Positions 27,331 to 34,019 of a DNA stretch of 34,019 nucleotides are shown one piece after another (position 1 is the stretch's first letter; every line of letters begins with the position of its first letter). The notes beneath the pieces were generated by a model, which worked only from the letters and a program-made list of their open reading frames with translations, was not told the DNA's origin and did not search any database. Both the position numbers and the translations under genes were made by a program. This DNA comes from Lysobacterales bacterium (GTDB lineage Bacteria; Pseudomonadota; Gammaproteobacteria; Xanthomonadales; Xanthomonadaceae). The stretch spans positions 1 through 34,019 of the forward strand of contig JAFLEA010000026.1 in the NCBI GenBank assembly GCA_017302035.1, given 5' to 3'.

Positions 27331-27347
27331 GATAGTTTCTGACTATC
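27331..27347. promoter_or_regulatory. OxyR-binding palindrome in front of ahpC
   Basis: GATAG (27331-27335), seven bases, then CTATC (27343-27347) gives a perfect ATAG-N7-CTAT element of the OxyR consensus. Its centre is about 45 bases upstream of the predicted ahpC start, next to the -35 box, which is where OxyR usually touches RNA polymerase. The expected second half of a full OxyR tetrad on the promoter side is degenerate (ATCG at 27310-27313 and GAAT at 27321-27324). Confidence 0.72.
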
Positions 27348-27431
27348 GAAATGCAAGGCCCTGCCTTTGGTGCGCCGCACCCGCACACCGGCCATTGGCA
27401 GCGACCCGGCCCCTGGTCCATCGTTCCCGGC

Positions 27432-28283
27432 ATGGATGCCCTGTCCCCACCCTCCGTCGCCCCCGTCCGCGTGGATGCCCTGTTGCGCGAGGCGGCTGCC
27501 CGGATCGGCCGCGAGGATGCCGAACCGCTGTTGGTCCATGCCCTGGGCGTGGACCGGGCCTGGCTGTTCGCCCATGCCGGCGACCCGGTCGGATCCGATG
27601 CAGCCGGGCGCTACCGGGCGCTGGTCGCCCGCCGTGAAGCCGGCGAGCCGGTGGCCTACCTGACCGGGCGCCGCGGCTTCTGGACCCTGGACCTGGAGGT
27701 CACCGCCGACACCCTGATCCCGCGCCCGGAAACCGAGTTGCTGGTGGAACTGGCGTTGGCCCGGATCGCCCCGGAAGAACCGGCGCGGATCGCCGACCTG
27801 GGCACCGGCAGCGGCGCGATCGCCCTGGCCCTCGCCAGCGAACGGCCGCTGGCGGCGGTGCTCGCCACCGATCTGGACAAGGCGACCCTGGCGGTGGCGG
27901 TACGCAATGCCCAGGCCCACGCGCTGGGCAACGTCTGGTTCCGCCGTGGCGACTGGACCGCCGCGCTGGGCCGCGACCGCTTCGACCTGATCGCCAGCAA
28001 CCCGCCCTACATCGCCGCGGGCGACCCGCACCTGGCACGCGGCGACCTGCGCCACGAACCGCCGCGCGCGCTGTCCGCCGGTGCCGACGGCCTGGATGCG
28101 ATCCGCGCGATCGTGTCCGCCGCGCCGCGGCATCTGGTGCCCGGCGGATGGCTGCTGCTGGAGCACGGCCTGGAGCAGGGCGCGGAGGCGCGCGCATTGC
28201 TCGCACGGGCCGGCTTCGTCGAAGTCGAGACCGTGCAGGACCTGGAACGACGCGACCGCGTCACCTTGGGCCGACTGGAATGA
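27432..28283 (+). CDS. prmC: peptide chain release factor glutamine methyltransferase PrmC
   Basis: A 283-residue SAM-dependent enzyme that methylates the glutamine of the GGQ motif in release factors RF1 and RF2. The N-terminal helical domain ends with the YLTGRRGFW block (76-84); the catalytic half has [10 protein letters not shown] (95-104), the SAM motif [11 protein letters not shown] (122-132) and the NPPYI motif (190-194) that holds the target glutamine. The ATG at 27432 fits the usual length. The frame is open from an ATG at 27351, but that would add a Pro/His-rich stretch not found in the family. No strong ribosome site is visible. It is divergent from ahpC. Confidence 0.93.
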   Translation: MDALSPPSVAPVRVDALLREAAARIGREDAEPLLVHALGVDRAWLFAHAGDPVGSDAAGRYRALVARREAGEPVAYLTGRRGFWTLDLEVTADTLIPRPETELLVELALARIAPEEPARIADLGTGSGAIALALASERPLAAVLATDLDKATLAVAVRNAQAHALGNVWFRRGDWTAALGRDRFDLIASNPPYIAAGDPHLARGDLRHEPPRALSAGADGLDAIRAIVSAAPRHLVPGGWLLLEHGLEQGAEARALLARAGFVEVETVQDLERRDRVTLGRLE

Positions 28284-28308
28284 GCCTGCCTGCGTGCTGG
28301 CGCATTCC

Positions 28309-28380
28309 CTTTGCACCGCGGCTGGGACCGCCGCTGCAACGGGATCGCCTCCGCCGCGCGGCTCCGCTTTGCACCGCGGC
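28309..28380 (+). repeat. two-copy imperfect direct repeat upstream of pip
   Basis: The 14-mer CTTTGCACCGCGGC occurs at 28309-28322 and 28367-28380. It is followed in each case by a related tail, CAACGGGATCG at 28337-28347 and CAACGGAATCG at 28391-28401. The unit spans about 35-39 bases and lies in the 154-base gap between prmC and pip. It could be a small duplication or a pair of regulator sites. Confidence 0.55.
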
Positions 28381-28409
28381 GGCGAAACTCCAACGGAATC
28401 GTACGCCGA

Positions 28410-28415
28410 TACAAT
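28410..28415 (+). promoter_or_regulatory. candidate -10 box of pip
   Basis: TACAAT at 28410-28415 would start RNA near 28422, 16 bases before the pip ATG, leaving a short leader that still contains AAGGAG at 28427-28432. No clear -35 box is present, and the direct repeat ends just before it. Confidence 0.45.
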
Positions 28416-28437
28416 GAGCGCCGGAAAAGGAGACCCC

Positions 28438-29379
28438 ATGCGCACCCTGTATCCCGCAATCGAACCGTTCGAGACCGGCACGCTCAAGGTCGACGGGCGC
28501 CACGAGCTCTATTACGAGCAGTGCGGCAATCCGCGCGGCAAGCCGGTGGTGCTGCTGCACGGCGGTCCCGGCGGTGGTTGCAGCGCGAAGATGCGATGCT
28601 TCCACGATCCGGCGAAATACCGCATCGTGCTGTTCGACCAGCGCGGCTCCGGCCGCTCCACCCCGCACGCGGATCTGGTCGACAACACCACCTGGGACCT
28701 GGTGGCCGACATCGAGCGACTGCGCGAAAGGCTCGGCATCGAGCGTTGGCAGGTGTTCGGCGGGTCCTGGGGCTCGACCCTGGCCCTGGCCTACGCGCAG
28801 GCCCATCCGCAGCGCGTGGCCGAACTGGTCCTGCGCGGCATCTTCATGCTGCGCCGCTGGGAACTGGAATGGTTCTACCAGGAAGGCGCCAGCCGCCTGT
28901 TCCCCGATGCGTGGCAGCACTACGTCGCCGCGATCCCGCCGGTGGAGCGCCACGACCTGATCTCGGCCTTCCACCGCCGCCTGACCAGCACCGACGAGGC
29001 CACCCGCCTGGCCGCCGCGCGCGCCTGGAGCGTGTGGGAGGGAGCGACCAGCTTCCTCCGCGTGGACCAGGACTTCATCAGCAGCCACCAGGACCCGCAG
29101 TTCGCCCTGGCCTTCGCCCGGATCGAGAACCACTACTTCGTCAATGGCGGCTTCTTCGAGGTCGAGGACCAGTTACTGCGCGACGCGCACCGCATCGCCG
29201 GCATTCCCGGGGTGATCGTGCACGGCCGCTACGACGTGGTCTGCCCACTGCAGAACGCCTGGGACCTGCATCAGGCCTGGCCGAAGGCGCGGCTGGAGAT
29301 CACTCCGGCCGCCGGGCATTCGGCGTTCGAGGCGGAGAACACCGATGCGCTGGTGCGCGCGACCGACGCCTTCGCCTGA
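28438..29379 (+). CDS. pip: proline iminopeptidase
   Basis: A 313-residue alpha/beta-hydrolase that removes N-terminal proline from peptides. The catalytic triad is S110 (GGSWGS), D266 (GRYDVVCP) and H294 (AGHSAFE), the same numbering as the well-studied Xanthomonas campestris enzyme, and the oxyanion motif HGGPGGG is at 41-47. The cap-domain residues W112, FHRRLTS and WEGATS are also as in that family. The ATG at 28438 follows AAGGAG. The gene follows prmC and converges on the DUF2242 gene with 18 bases between stop codons. It is cytoplasmic, with no signal peptide. Confidence 0.96.
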   Translation: MRTLYPAIEPFETGTLKVDGRHELYYEQCGNPRGKPVVLLHGGPGGGCSAKMRCFHDPAKYRIVLFDQRGSGRSTPHADLVDNTTWDLVADIERLRERLGIERWQVFGGSWGSTLALAYAQAHPQRVAELVLRGIFMLRRWELEWFYQEGASRLFPDAWQHYVAAIPPVERHDLISAFHRRLTSTDEATRLAAARAWSVWEGATSFLRVDQDFISSHQDPQFALAFARIENHYFVNGGFFEVEDQLLRDAHRIAGIPGVIVHGRYDVVCPLQNAWDLHQAWPKARLEITPAAGHSAFEAENTDALVRATDAFA

Positions 29380-29397
29380 GGGTGGCCCGGGAAGGCG

Positions 29398-30114
29398 TCA
29401 GCCGCCGGACGCAGGCTGGGTCGGTACCGCCGGCTCGACGGTGACCGGCGGCGGGGGTACCGGCCGCACGGGCGGCCGCTCGGAGGGCGTCTCGGACGCC
29501 GGCGACGGAGGCGGGGACGGAGGCAGCTCGAACAGCTGGGACTGCACCGGGGGGGCGGTCGAGGGCTCGGCCGGGCGTTCGATCCGGTCGGGCAGGAAAC
29601 GCTCGAGCACCGCATAGAAGCGCTTGTAGAAGTTCGGGTCCTGCAGGGTCTGGCTGGCGACCTTGACCAGCGAATCCTCGGTGGAGCCGATCGGCAGCGA
29701 CACCGAGCCGAGCGCGCTCACGCCCAGGCTGGCGTTGTTGTTGCGCTTGCGCAGGGCGTAGCGGTCCTGCACCGCGTTGACGAACACCACGGTCTGCTGC
29801 TCGCCGCGGGTCTGCGGCATGCACACTGCGCGGAACTCGACTTCCTCGTGGCTCTCGTCCTGCTGGAAGTACTTGTGCGCTTCGACCACGTCGGTCTCGG
29901 CGCGGTCGACCACGAAGCCCTGGCTGAGCAGGGCCCGGCGCGCGGCTTCGCAGGCCTGGGCGGGCGAATGGTTGAAGTTGCGCGAATAGGTGTTGGCCGA
30001 ATCGAATGCCTCGTGGGCACCCGGTTGCGGCTTGCCGCCGCCGGCCGTCGTCGAGCAGGCGCCCAGCGTGGCGGCCAGCAGCGCGGGCAGGAGGAACGGG
30101 CGTGGTGGAAGCAT
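29398..30114 (-). CDS. DUF2242 lipoprotein with a proline-rich tail
   Basis: A 238-residue lipoprotein: the signal ends in TLGAC with the lipidated cysteine at 20. The central domain (about 38-175) has YSRNFNHSPAQACEAARRALLSQGFVVD and a long beta-rich stretch (EVEFRAVCMPQ, QTVVFVNAVQDRYALRK), matching the DUF2242 pattern as I remember it. The last 60 residues are almost only Pro, Ser, Thr, Glu and Val (PPSPPPSP, RPVPPPPVTVEP), a likely extended spacer through the periplasm or to peptidoglycan. The ATG at 30114 is chosen because the signal peptide begins there. The function is unknown. It lies downstream of the NUDIX gene on the same strand after 154 bases. Confidence 0.82.
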   Translation of the reverse strand: MLPPRPFLLPALLAATLGACSTTAGGGKPQPGAHEAFDSANTYSRNFNHSPAQACEAARRALLSQGFVVDRAETDVVEAHKYFQQDESHEEVEFRAVCMPQTRGEQQTVVFVNAVQDRYALRKRNNNASLGVSALGSVSLPIGSTEDSLVKVASQTLQDPNFYKRFYAVLERFLPDRIERPAEPSTAPPVQSQLFELPPSPPPSPASETPSERPPVRPVPPPPVTVEPAVPTQPASGG

Positions 30115-30268
30115 CGTGGACAGCGCGGGGGAGATGGGACGGGGCCGGGCGAGTATGCCGGATCGGGAGCGGTGCCGGGGCGGGTGCGTGGGAACGATTA
30201 CAGCCCGTGGGATTGCGTATTCACCCCGCACTCAGGCAAGTCGCGCAGTGCGCGTCCGCAGGGGCCCC

Positions 30269-30829
30269 TCAGCGCTCGCGCGGGCTGCCGTCCAGGTTGT
30301 GGTCGATCATCCACAGCCCGGCCCAGAGCTTGGCGTCCAGCTCGTAGCCCTCGCCGAGCCTGGCCGCCAGCCAGGCCGCGGCGCCGACGCGCGGTACTTC
30401 GTGCACGGTGATGTCCTCGCTCGGATCGCCGCCGCCCTGGCCGACCTTGCGCAGGCCGGTGGCGCGGACGAAGGCGATCTTCTCGCTGCTGGCGCCCGAG
30501 GAGGTGGGACCGATCATCAGCACCTCCGCGTGCCCGGCGGTCCAGCCGGTCTCTTCCTCGAGTTCGCGGATCGAGGACTGCTCGATGGATTCAGCCGCAT
30601 GGACGTCGCCGACCAGGCCGGCCGGCATCTCGATGGTGCGCGCCTGCAGCGGGATCCGGAACTGCTCGACGAACAGGACCTTGTCCTCGGGAGTGACGGC
30701 GATGACGATCGCGGCCAGCCCGCCCGGATGGGTGCGTTCGGAGTATTCCCAGTTGTCGCGCACCAGCATGCGCTGGTAGCGGCCTTCGTAGACGATGCGC
30801 GGGGCGCCGGAACGGGTGTCGTGGTCCAT
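30269..30829 (-). CDS. NUDIX hydrolase, ADP-ribose pyrophosphatase type
   Basis: A 186-residue hydrolase of nucleoside diphosphate derivatives. The Nudix box is complete at residues 74-96: G74, E80, then RELEEETGW at 88-96. The preceding IEMPAGLVG and the FVEQFRIPL strand are usual for the ADP-ribose/sugar-nucleotide branch (NudF-like). A direct substrate call is not possible. The gene starts 11 bases after the stop of the 5' nuclease gene, so it belongs to the operon nitroreductase - 5' nuclease - NUDIX on the minus strand. The ATG at 30829 is the start of homology. Confidence 0.9.
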   Translation of the reverse strand: MDHDTRSGAPRIVYEGRYQRMLVRDNWEYSERTHPGGLAAIVIAVTPEDKVLFVEQFRIPLQARTIEMPAGLVGDVHAAESIEQSSIRELEEETGWTAGHAEVLMIGPTSSGASSEKIAFVRATGLRKVGQGGGDPSEDITVHEVPRVGAAAWLAARLGEGYELDAKLWAGLWMIDHNLDGSPRER

Positions 30830-30840
30830 GCGCGCCTATG

Positions 30841-31809
30841 CTAAGCGCTAACCGGTGCCGGTGGCACGGCACCGTCGCCGTCCAGGCCGGCGGCCGCACG
30901 CAGCCGGCGCCGGGTCATCGGCCCGAAGCGCAGGGTCGTGGCCAGCGCCTCGAGCATCTCCGGGTCGACCTCGGCGCGGTGGGCGGCCGGGTCGTCGTAG
31001 CCCAGCGGCGCGTCGCAGGCGATGGTGGTGAGCCGGCGCCACAGCAGCGCCTGTTCGCGCTGCCCGCGCAGGCGCGCGGCGACCTGGGCGGCGCCACGCA
31101 GGCGCAGGAAGGCGACCTCGTCGACCCGCTCCAGCAGCGCGTCGAGGCTGCCGAAGTGGGCCAGCAGCACCGCCGCGGTCTTGGCCCCGATCCCACCGAC
31201 GCCGGGGATGTTGTCCACCGCGTCGCCGCACAGCGCCAGGTAGTCGGCGATCTGGTGCGCGTGCACGCCGTGCCGCGCCTTGACCCCGTCGGCGCCCCAG
31301 CGCACGGCGCGGGCGTAGTCCCACTGTTCGTCGTGCTCGCCCAGCAGTTGCGACAAGTCCTTGTCGGCCGACACGATCAGGCCGCGATAGCCGGCCGGGC
31401 GGGCGCGGTGCAGGGCGCTGCCGATCAGATCGTCGGCCTCGTACTCGTGGTCGGCCAGCACTGCCAGGCCAAGTGCGGCGCACAGCGCCTTGCAGTGCGC
31501 GAACTGGCGCTTGAGCTCCTCCGGGGCCGGCTCGCGGTTGGCCTTGTACGCGGGGTAGAGGCGGTGGCGGAAGCAGCTGTCGAGGGCTTCGTCGAAGGCG
31601 ATGGCGATGTACCGCGGGCGCTCCCGTTCGAGCAGGTCGAGCAGGAACCGGGCGAAGCCGTGCACGGCATTGGTCGGCCAGCCCTGGGCATCGCGGAACT
31701 CGTCGGGCATCGAATGCCAGGCGCGGAACACGTACAGGCTGGCGTCGACCAGGTGCAGCGTCGGCCGCGCGGCCGGTGCGGCCGGCGCGGGTGTCGCGGT
31801 CGGATTCAC
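30841..31809 (-). CDS. stand-alone FEN/PolA-type 5'-3' exonuclease
   Basis: A 322-residue protein homologous to the 5' nuclease domain of DNA polymerase I, without a polymerase part. It carries the family metal ligands D22 (LVDASLYVFR), D73 (AFDEAL), E124, D126 and D127 (EYEADDLIGSAL), D149 and D151 (SADKDLSQLL), D196 and D199 (GDAVDNIPG), and the helix-hairpin-helix GVGGIGAKTAAVLLAHFG. The HRLYPAYKANR arch is present. It should cut flaps or degrade RNA primers. The start is the GTG at 31809, which overlaps the nitroreductase stop (GTGA); upstream in-frame sequence is Arg/Pro-rich. It may be an xni-like enzyme, but it is longer than ExoIX (about 250 residues). Confidence 0.88.
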   Translation of the reverse strand: MNPTATPAPAAPAARPTLHLVDASLYVFRAWHSMPDEFRDAQGWPTNAVHGFARFLLDLLERERPRYIAIAFDEALDSCFRHRLYPAYKANREPAPEELKRQFAHCKALCAALGLAVLADHEYEADDLIGSALHRARPAGYRGLIVSADKDLSQLLGEHDEQWDYARAVRWGADGVKARHGVHAHQIADYLALCGDAVDNIPGVGGIGAKTAAVLLAHFGSLDALLERVDEVAFLRLRGAAQVAARLRGQREQALLWRRLTTIACDAPLGYDDPAAHRAEVDPEMLEALATTLRFGPMTRRRLRAAAGLDGDGAVPPAPVSA

Positions 31810-32381
31810 GGGGTCCAGTCCGCGAGCAGGGTGCGCGGGTCGGGGCGTTCGCGTTCGGGGACGTCCCGGGTCGGCGTGCCGATGTGGATGAAGCCGGCGA
31901 TCCGTTCGCCTTCGCCCAGGCCCAGTGCCTGCGCCACGTCCGGGTCGTAGGCCATCCAGGCGGTCAGCCACTGCGCGCCGAAGCCCAGCGCCTGGGCGGC
32001 CTGGAGCAGGGCGAAGCATGCGCAGCCGGCAGTCAGCAGTTGTTCCTGTTCGGGCACCTTGTGCCCGGCGCGGAGCCGCGCCACGACCGCCACCACCAGC
32101 GGTGCGCGCGAGAAGCGCCGCCGCTCCTTCTCGATCTGCGCCGGCTGCGCGCCGGGGTCGCGTTGCAGCGCGCGCGCGGCGAGCAATTCGCCCAGCGCAT
32201 GGCGGGCTTCCCCGGCGATGCGCACGAACCGGAACGGGACCAGCTTGCCGTGGTCGGGTACCCGCACGGCCGATTGCAACATGCGCAACAGGGTGGCCTC
32301 GTCGGGACCGGGTTCGCCCAGTTCCGACGCGGGCACCGAGCGGCGGGCGTCCAAGGCTTGCAGCGCGGGGGTAGTGTGCAT
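31806..32381 (-). CDS. YdjA-type nitroreductase-family oxidoreductase
   Basis: A 191-residue FMN enzyme. The start LQALDARRSVPASELGEP (8-25), APDHGKLVPFRFV-like VPDHGKLVPFRFVRI (41-55), FSRAPLVVAVVA, HKVPEQEQLLTAGCACFALLQAAQALGFGAQW and IAGFIHIGTP align by eye with E. coli YdjA, a small nitroreductase with a reduced FMN domain. Such enzymes reduce nitro compounds or quinones with NAD(P)H; the natural substrate is unknown. The ATG at 32381 is at the start of homology; longer frames upstream have no family resemblance. It leads the operon with the 5' nuclease and NUDIX genes and is divergent from the DUF1631 gene. Confidence 0.9.
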   Translation of the reverse strand: MHTTPALQALDARRSVPASELGEPGPDEATLLRMLQSAVRVPDHGKLVPFRFVRIAGEARHALGELLAARALQRDPGAQPAQIEKERRRFSRAPLVVAVVARLRAGHKVPEQEQLLTAGCACFALLQAAQALGFGAQWLTAWMAYDPDVAQALGLGEGERIAGFIHIGTPTRDVPERERPDPRTLLADWTP

Positions 32382-32426
32382 ACTCTCGAAGGGTTCAAGT
32401 CCGGCCGTGGCGTGACGACGGGAGGA

Positions 32427-32432
32427 AGTATA
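32427..32432 (-). promoter_or_regulatory. candidate -10 box of the nitroreductase operon
   Basis: On the minus strand TATACT at 32432-32427 matches the -10 consensus at five of six positions. RNA would start near 32420, about 39 bases before the ATG. No matching -35 box lies 16-18 bases upstream. Confidence 0.4.
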
Positions 32433-32518
32433 GGCGCCCGCCGCCGCACGCCCCGGGACGGGGACGGACCTGGCATGCACACGCGGTTCATGTGCGCGCC
32501 TTACATTCATCAAGGCCG

Positions 32519-34019
32519 ATGCAGACACCGCCCTTCGCCGACGAACTGCCCCGCCGCAATCCCGGCCTGCTCGACCAGGTCCGGGAAACGATCCTGTTGC
32601 CACTGTCGGAGGCGTTCGCCGCCGAACTCGATGGCCTGGGCGAGAGTTTGTTCCGGCTTGCCGACAAGGCCTCGCCGGCGCTGCAGAAGGATTATTTCGA
32701 CGCGATCGCGGAAATCAAGCGCGACCGCGAATCGCTGATCGCCCGCTACCGCGCCCACCTGGCCAGGGCCTGGCAGGCGCTGGAGGCCGGCCGGCCGCTG
32801 TCGGTGGAACGCACCCTGGCCCGTGGCAACGACCTGGCCCTGGTCGCCGACGCCGAACTGGAAGTGCGCCTGGCGGTGCGCAACCTGGCCGGCGCGATCC
32901 AGCAGCAATACCGTGCCGAACTGATGCGGCTGGACCGCTACCTGGGGTTCATCGCCGGCGAACTGCGCCTGGACGGCGACAGCAATCCGATCGGGCCCGA
33001 GCACTTGGGGGTGGCCATCTACATGGCCCTGTCCGGCGCGCGCCTGACTCCGGCCGCGCAACTGGCCGCGGTACGCCTGTGCGAGCCGGGCCTGGAGCAG
33101 CGGGTCGGCCTGCTCTACGAATCGCTGGAGCGGCGCCTGCTGGCGGTGGCCGATGCATCGGCGCTGCCGCAGGGCCGCAACCGGCGCCGCGGCATCCCCG
33201 GCGTGTCCGGCGGTGGCCGCGACGCGCCGGACTGGATCTCGCGCTTCTTCAGCCAGTGGAAGGGCACCGCCCGGGTGGCCGCGAACCCGGCCGCGATCGA
33301 CGTCCATGCCCGCGACGGCCACGAGCTGCTGCCGGCCGAACTGCATCGGCTGCTGCAGGACGCGCGCGTCGACGGCGAAGCCGGCGGTCCGGCCATCGGC
33401 CGGCGCACCCTGTCGCCGCGCGAACTGGTCTCGGCGCTGTCGTTGCTGCAGACCGCGCCCCATGCCGGTTTCGAGGCGATCGAACGCGGCGGCGACCTGC
33501 GTGCCGGGCTGCGCCGCGAGGTCCTGGCGCAGGCGGCGCGGTTCGGCATCGATTCCGGCTCCGTGCGCCTGGAATCGGTCGACGCCGACACCCTGGACCT
33601 GGTGGCCCTGCTGTTCCAGGCGTTGCTGGGCGAGTCGCAACTGCGCCCGGACCTGCGCCCCGTGCTGGGCCAGCTGCTGGTGCCGGTGGCCAAGGTCGCC
33701 CTGCAGGATCCACGCCTGTTCGTGCGCGACAGCCATCCGGTGCGACGCCTGCTGAACATGCTGGCCGATGCCGGCGACGGCAACCCGGGCGAGACCGCCG
33801 CCGAACTGGCGTTGCTGGCCCAGGTGCAGGCGATCGCCGCGCGGGTGGTGCGCGAGTTCGACGAGCACCTGGGCGTGTTCCTGCAGGCCGAGTCCGAGTT
33901 CGGTGCCTACTACGAACAGTACCGGCGCCGGGTCGAGATCGCCGAGCGCCGTGCCGCCGAGATGCAGCGCGCCGAGGAGCGGCGCATGGCCGCGCGCGCC
34001 TGCGCGGCCGAAGGCGTCG
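32519..34019 (+). CDS. DUF1631-family protein, N-terminal part
   Basis: The first 500 codons of a protein that runs off the window end. The start region reads MQTPPFADELPRRNPGLLD, then LFRLADKASPALQKDYFDAI (45-64), AEIKRDRESLIARYRAHL and so on, which matches the DUF1631 pattern (ADKA then YFDAMRELR in relatives). The visible part is helical and rich in Leu, Ala and Arg, without a signal peptide or membrane helices; a flexible Gly/Arg-rich stretch lies around residue 222-235 (RNRRRGIPGVSGGGRD). The last visible residues are a highly charged helix (RRRVEIAERRAAEMQRAEERR). ATG 32519 has only a weak AAGG in front, and TACATT at 32502-32507 could be a -10 box. The function is unknown. Confidence 0.82.
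   Translation, partial: MQTPPFADELPRRNPGLLDQVRETILLPLSEAFAAELDGLGESLFRLADKASPALQKDYFDAIAEIKRDRESLIARYRAHLARAWQALEAGRPLSVERTLARGNDLALVADAELEVRLAVRNLAGAIQQQYRAELMRLDRYLGFIAGELRLDGDSNPIGPEHLGVAIYMALSGARLTPAAQLAAVRLCEPGLEQRVGLLYESLERRLLAVADASALPQGRNRRRGIPGVSGGGRDAPDWISRFFSQWKGTARVAANPAAIDVHARDGHELLPAELHRLLQDARVDGEAGGPAIGRRTLSPRELVSALSLLQTAPHAGFEAIERGGDLRAGLRREVLAQAARFGIDSGSVRLESVDADTLDLVALLFQALLGESQLRPDLRPVLGQLLVPVAKVALQDPRLFVRDSHPVRRLLNMLADAGDGNPGETAAELALLAQVQAIAARVVREFDEHLGVFLQAESEFGAYYEQYRRRVEIAERRAAEMQRAEERRMAARACAAEGV

Noticed and set aside
27351-27431. An earlier start for PrmC at 27351
   Set aside because: It would add 27 residues rich in Pro, His and Gly that the family lacks.

Overview
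The window is very GC-rich chromosomal DNA and nearly all of it is coding. Gene content and protein style point to the Xanthomonadaceae/Lysobacteraceae (Lysobacter, Luteimonas, Pseudoxanthomonas or a relative). The supporting signs are a Xanthomonas-type proline iminopeptidase, an AhpC with the form FTFNCPTE, adjacent ahpC, ahpF and oxyR on one strand, a class I fructose-bisphosphate aldolase beside pyruvate kinase, and several lineage-typical DUF proteins. The genus is an inference. I see no tRNA, rRNA, CRISPR array, insertion sequence, integrase or prophage gene. No gene-free stretch exceeds 300 bases. The longest is about 250 bases before 11691, and it holds only the promoter and operator of a BlaI-type regulator.

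Layout. Bases 1-1918 carry the end of ubiH and a second flavin hydroxylase of ubiquinone synthesis, joined by a GTGA overlap. Bases 1952-4249 hold an exported EF-hand protein (minus), an SMP-30-type beta-propeller protein (plus) and an unrecognised 239-residue protein. Bases 4375-7768 are a minus-strand operon, glnS - nucleoside deaminase - rlmM. msrA follows on the plus strand. Lower glycolysis occupies two plus-strand blocks: pyk-fba at 8.6-11.1 kb and gapA ... pgk at 16.1-23.2 kb. Between the blocks lie bolA, a BlaI-type repressor / M56-TonB_C membrane protein / lipoprotein operon, an S1/P1 nuclease and an OmpW porin. Between gapA and pgk lie a two-helix membrane protein and a DUF2339-DUF3999 pair.

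Bases 23239-27347 are rnk followed by the peroxide-defence cluster ahpC-ahpF-oxyR. This cluster has a clear OxyR box just upstream of the ahpC -35 element, a 16-bp inverted repeat between ahpC and ahpF, and a rho-independent terminator after oxyR. prmC and pip follow on the plus strand, then a DUF2242 lipoprotein. A minus-strand operon comes next: nitroreductase - FEN-type 5' nuclease - NUDIX hydrolase. The window ends inside a DUF1631 gene.

The least ordinary item is the operon at 11.63-14.33 kb. A BlaI-family repressor has a near-perfect 34-bp palindrome over its own -10 box. It is followed by a BlaR1-like zinc-protease membrane protein whose periplasmic part ends in a TonB C-terminal domain instead of a penicillin sensor, and by a lipoprotein that also looks TonB_C-like. 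This suggests a protease-relayed envelope signalling circuit with an unknown ligand. The function is inferred, not shown.
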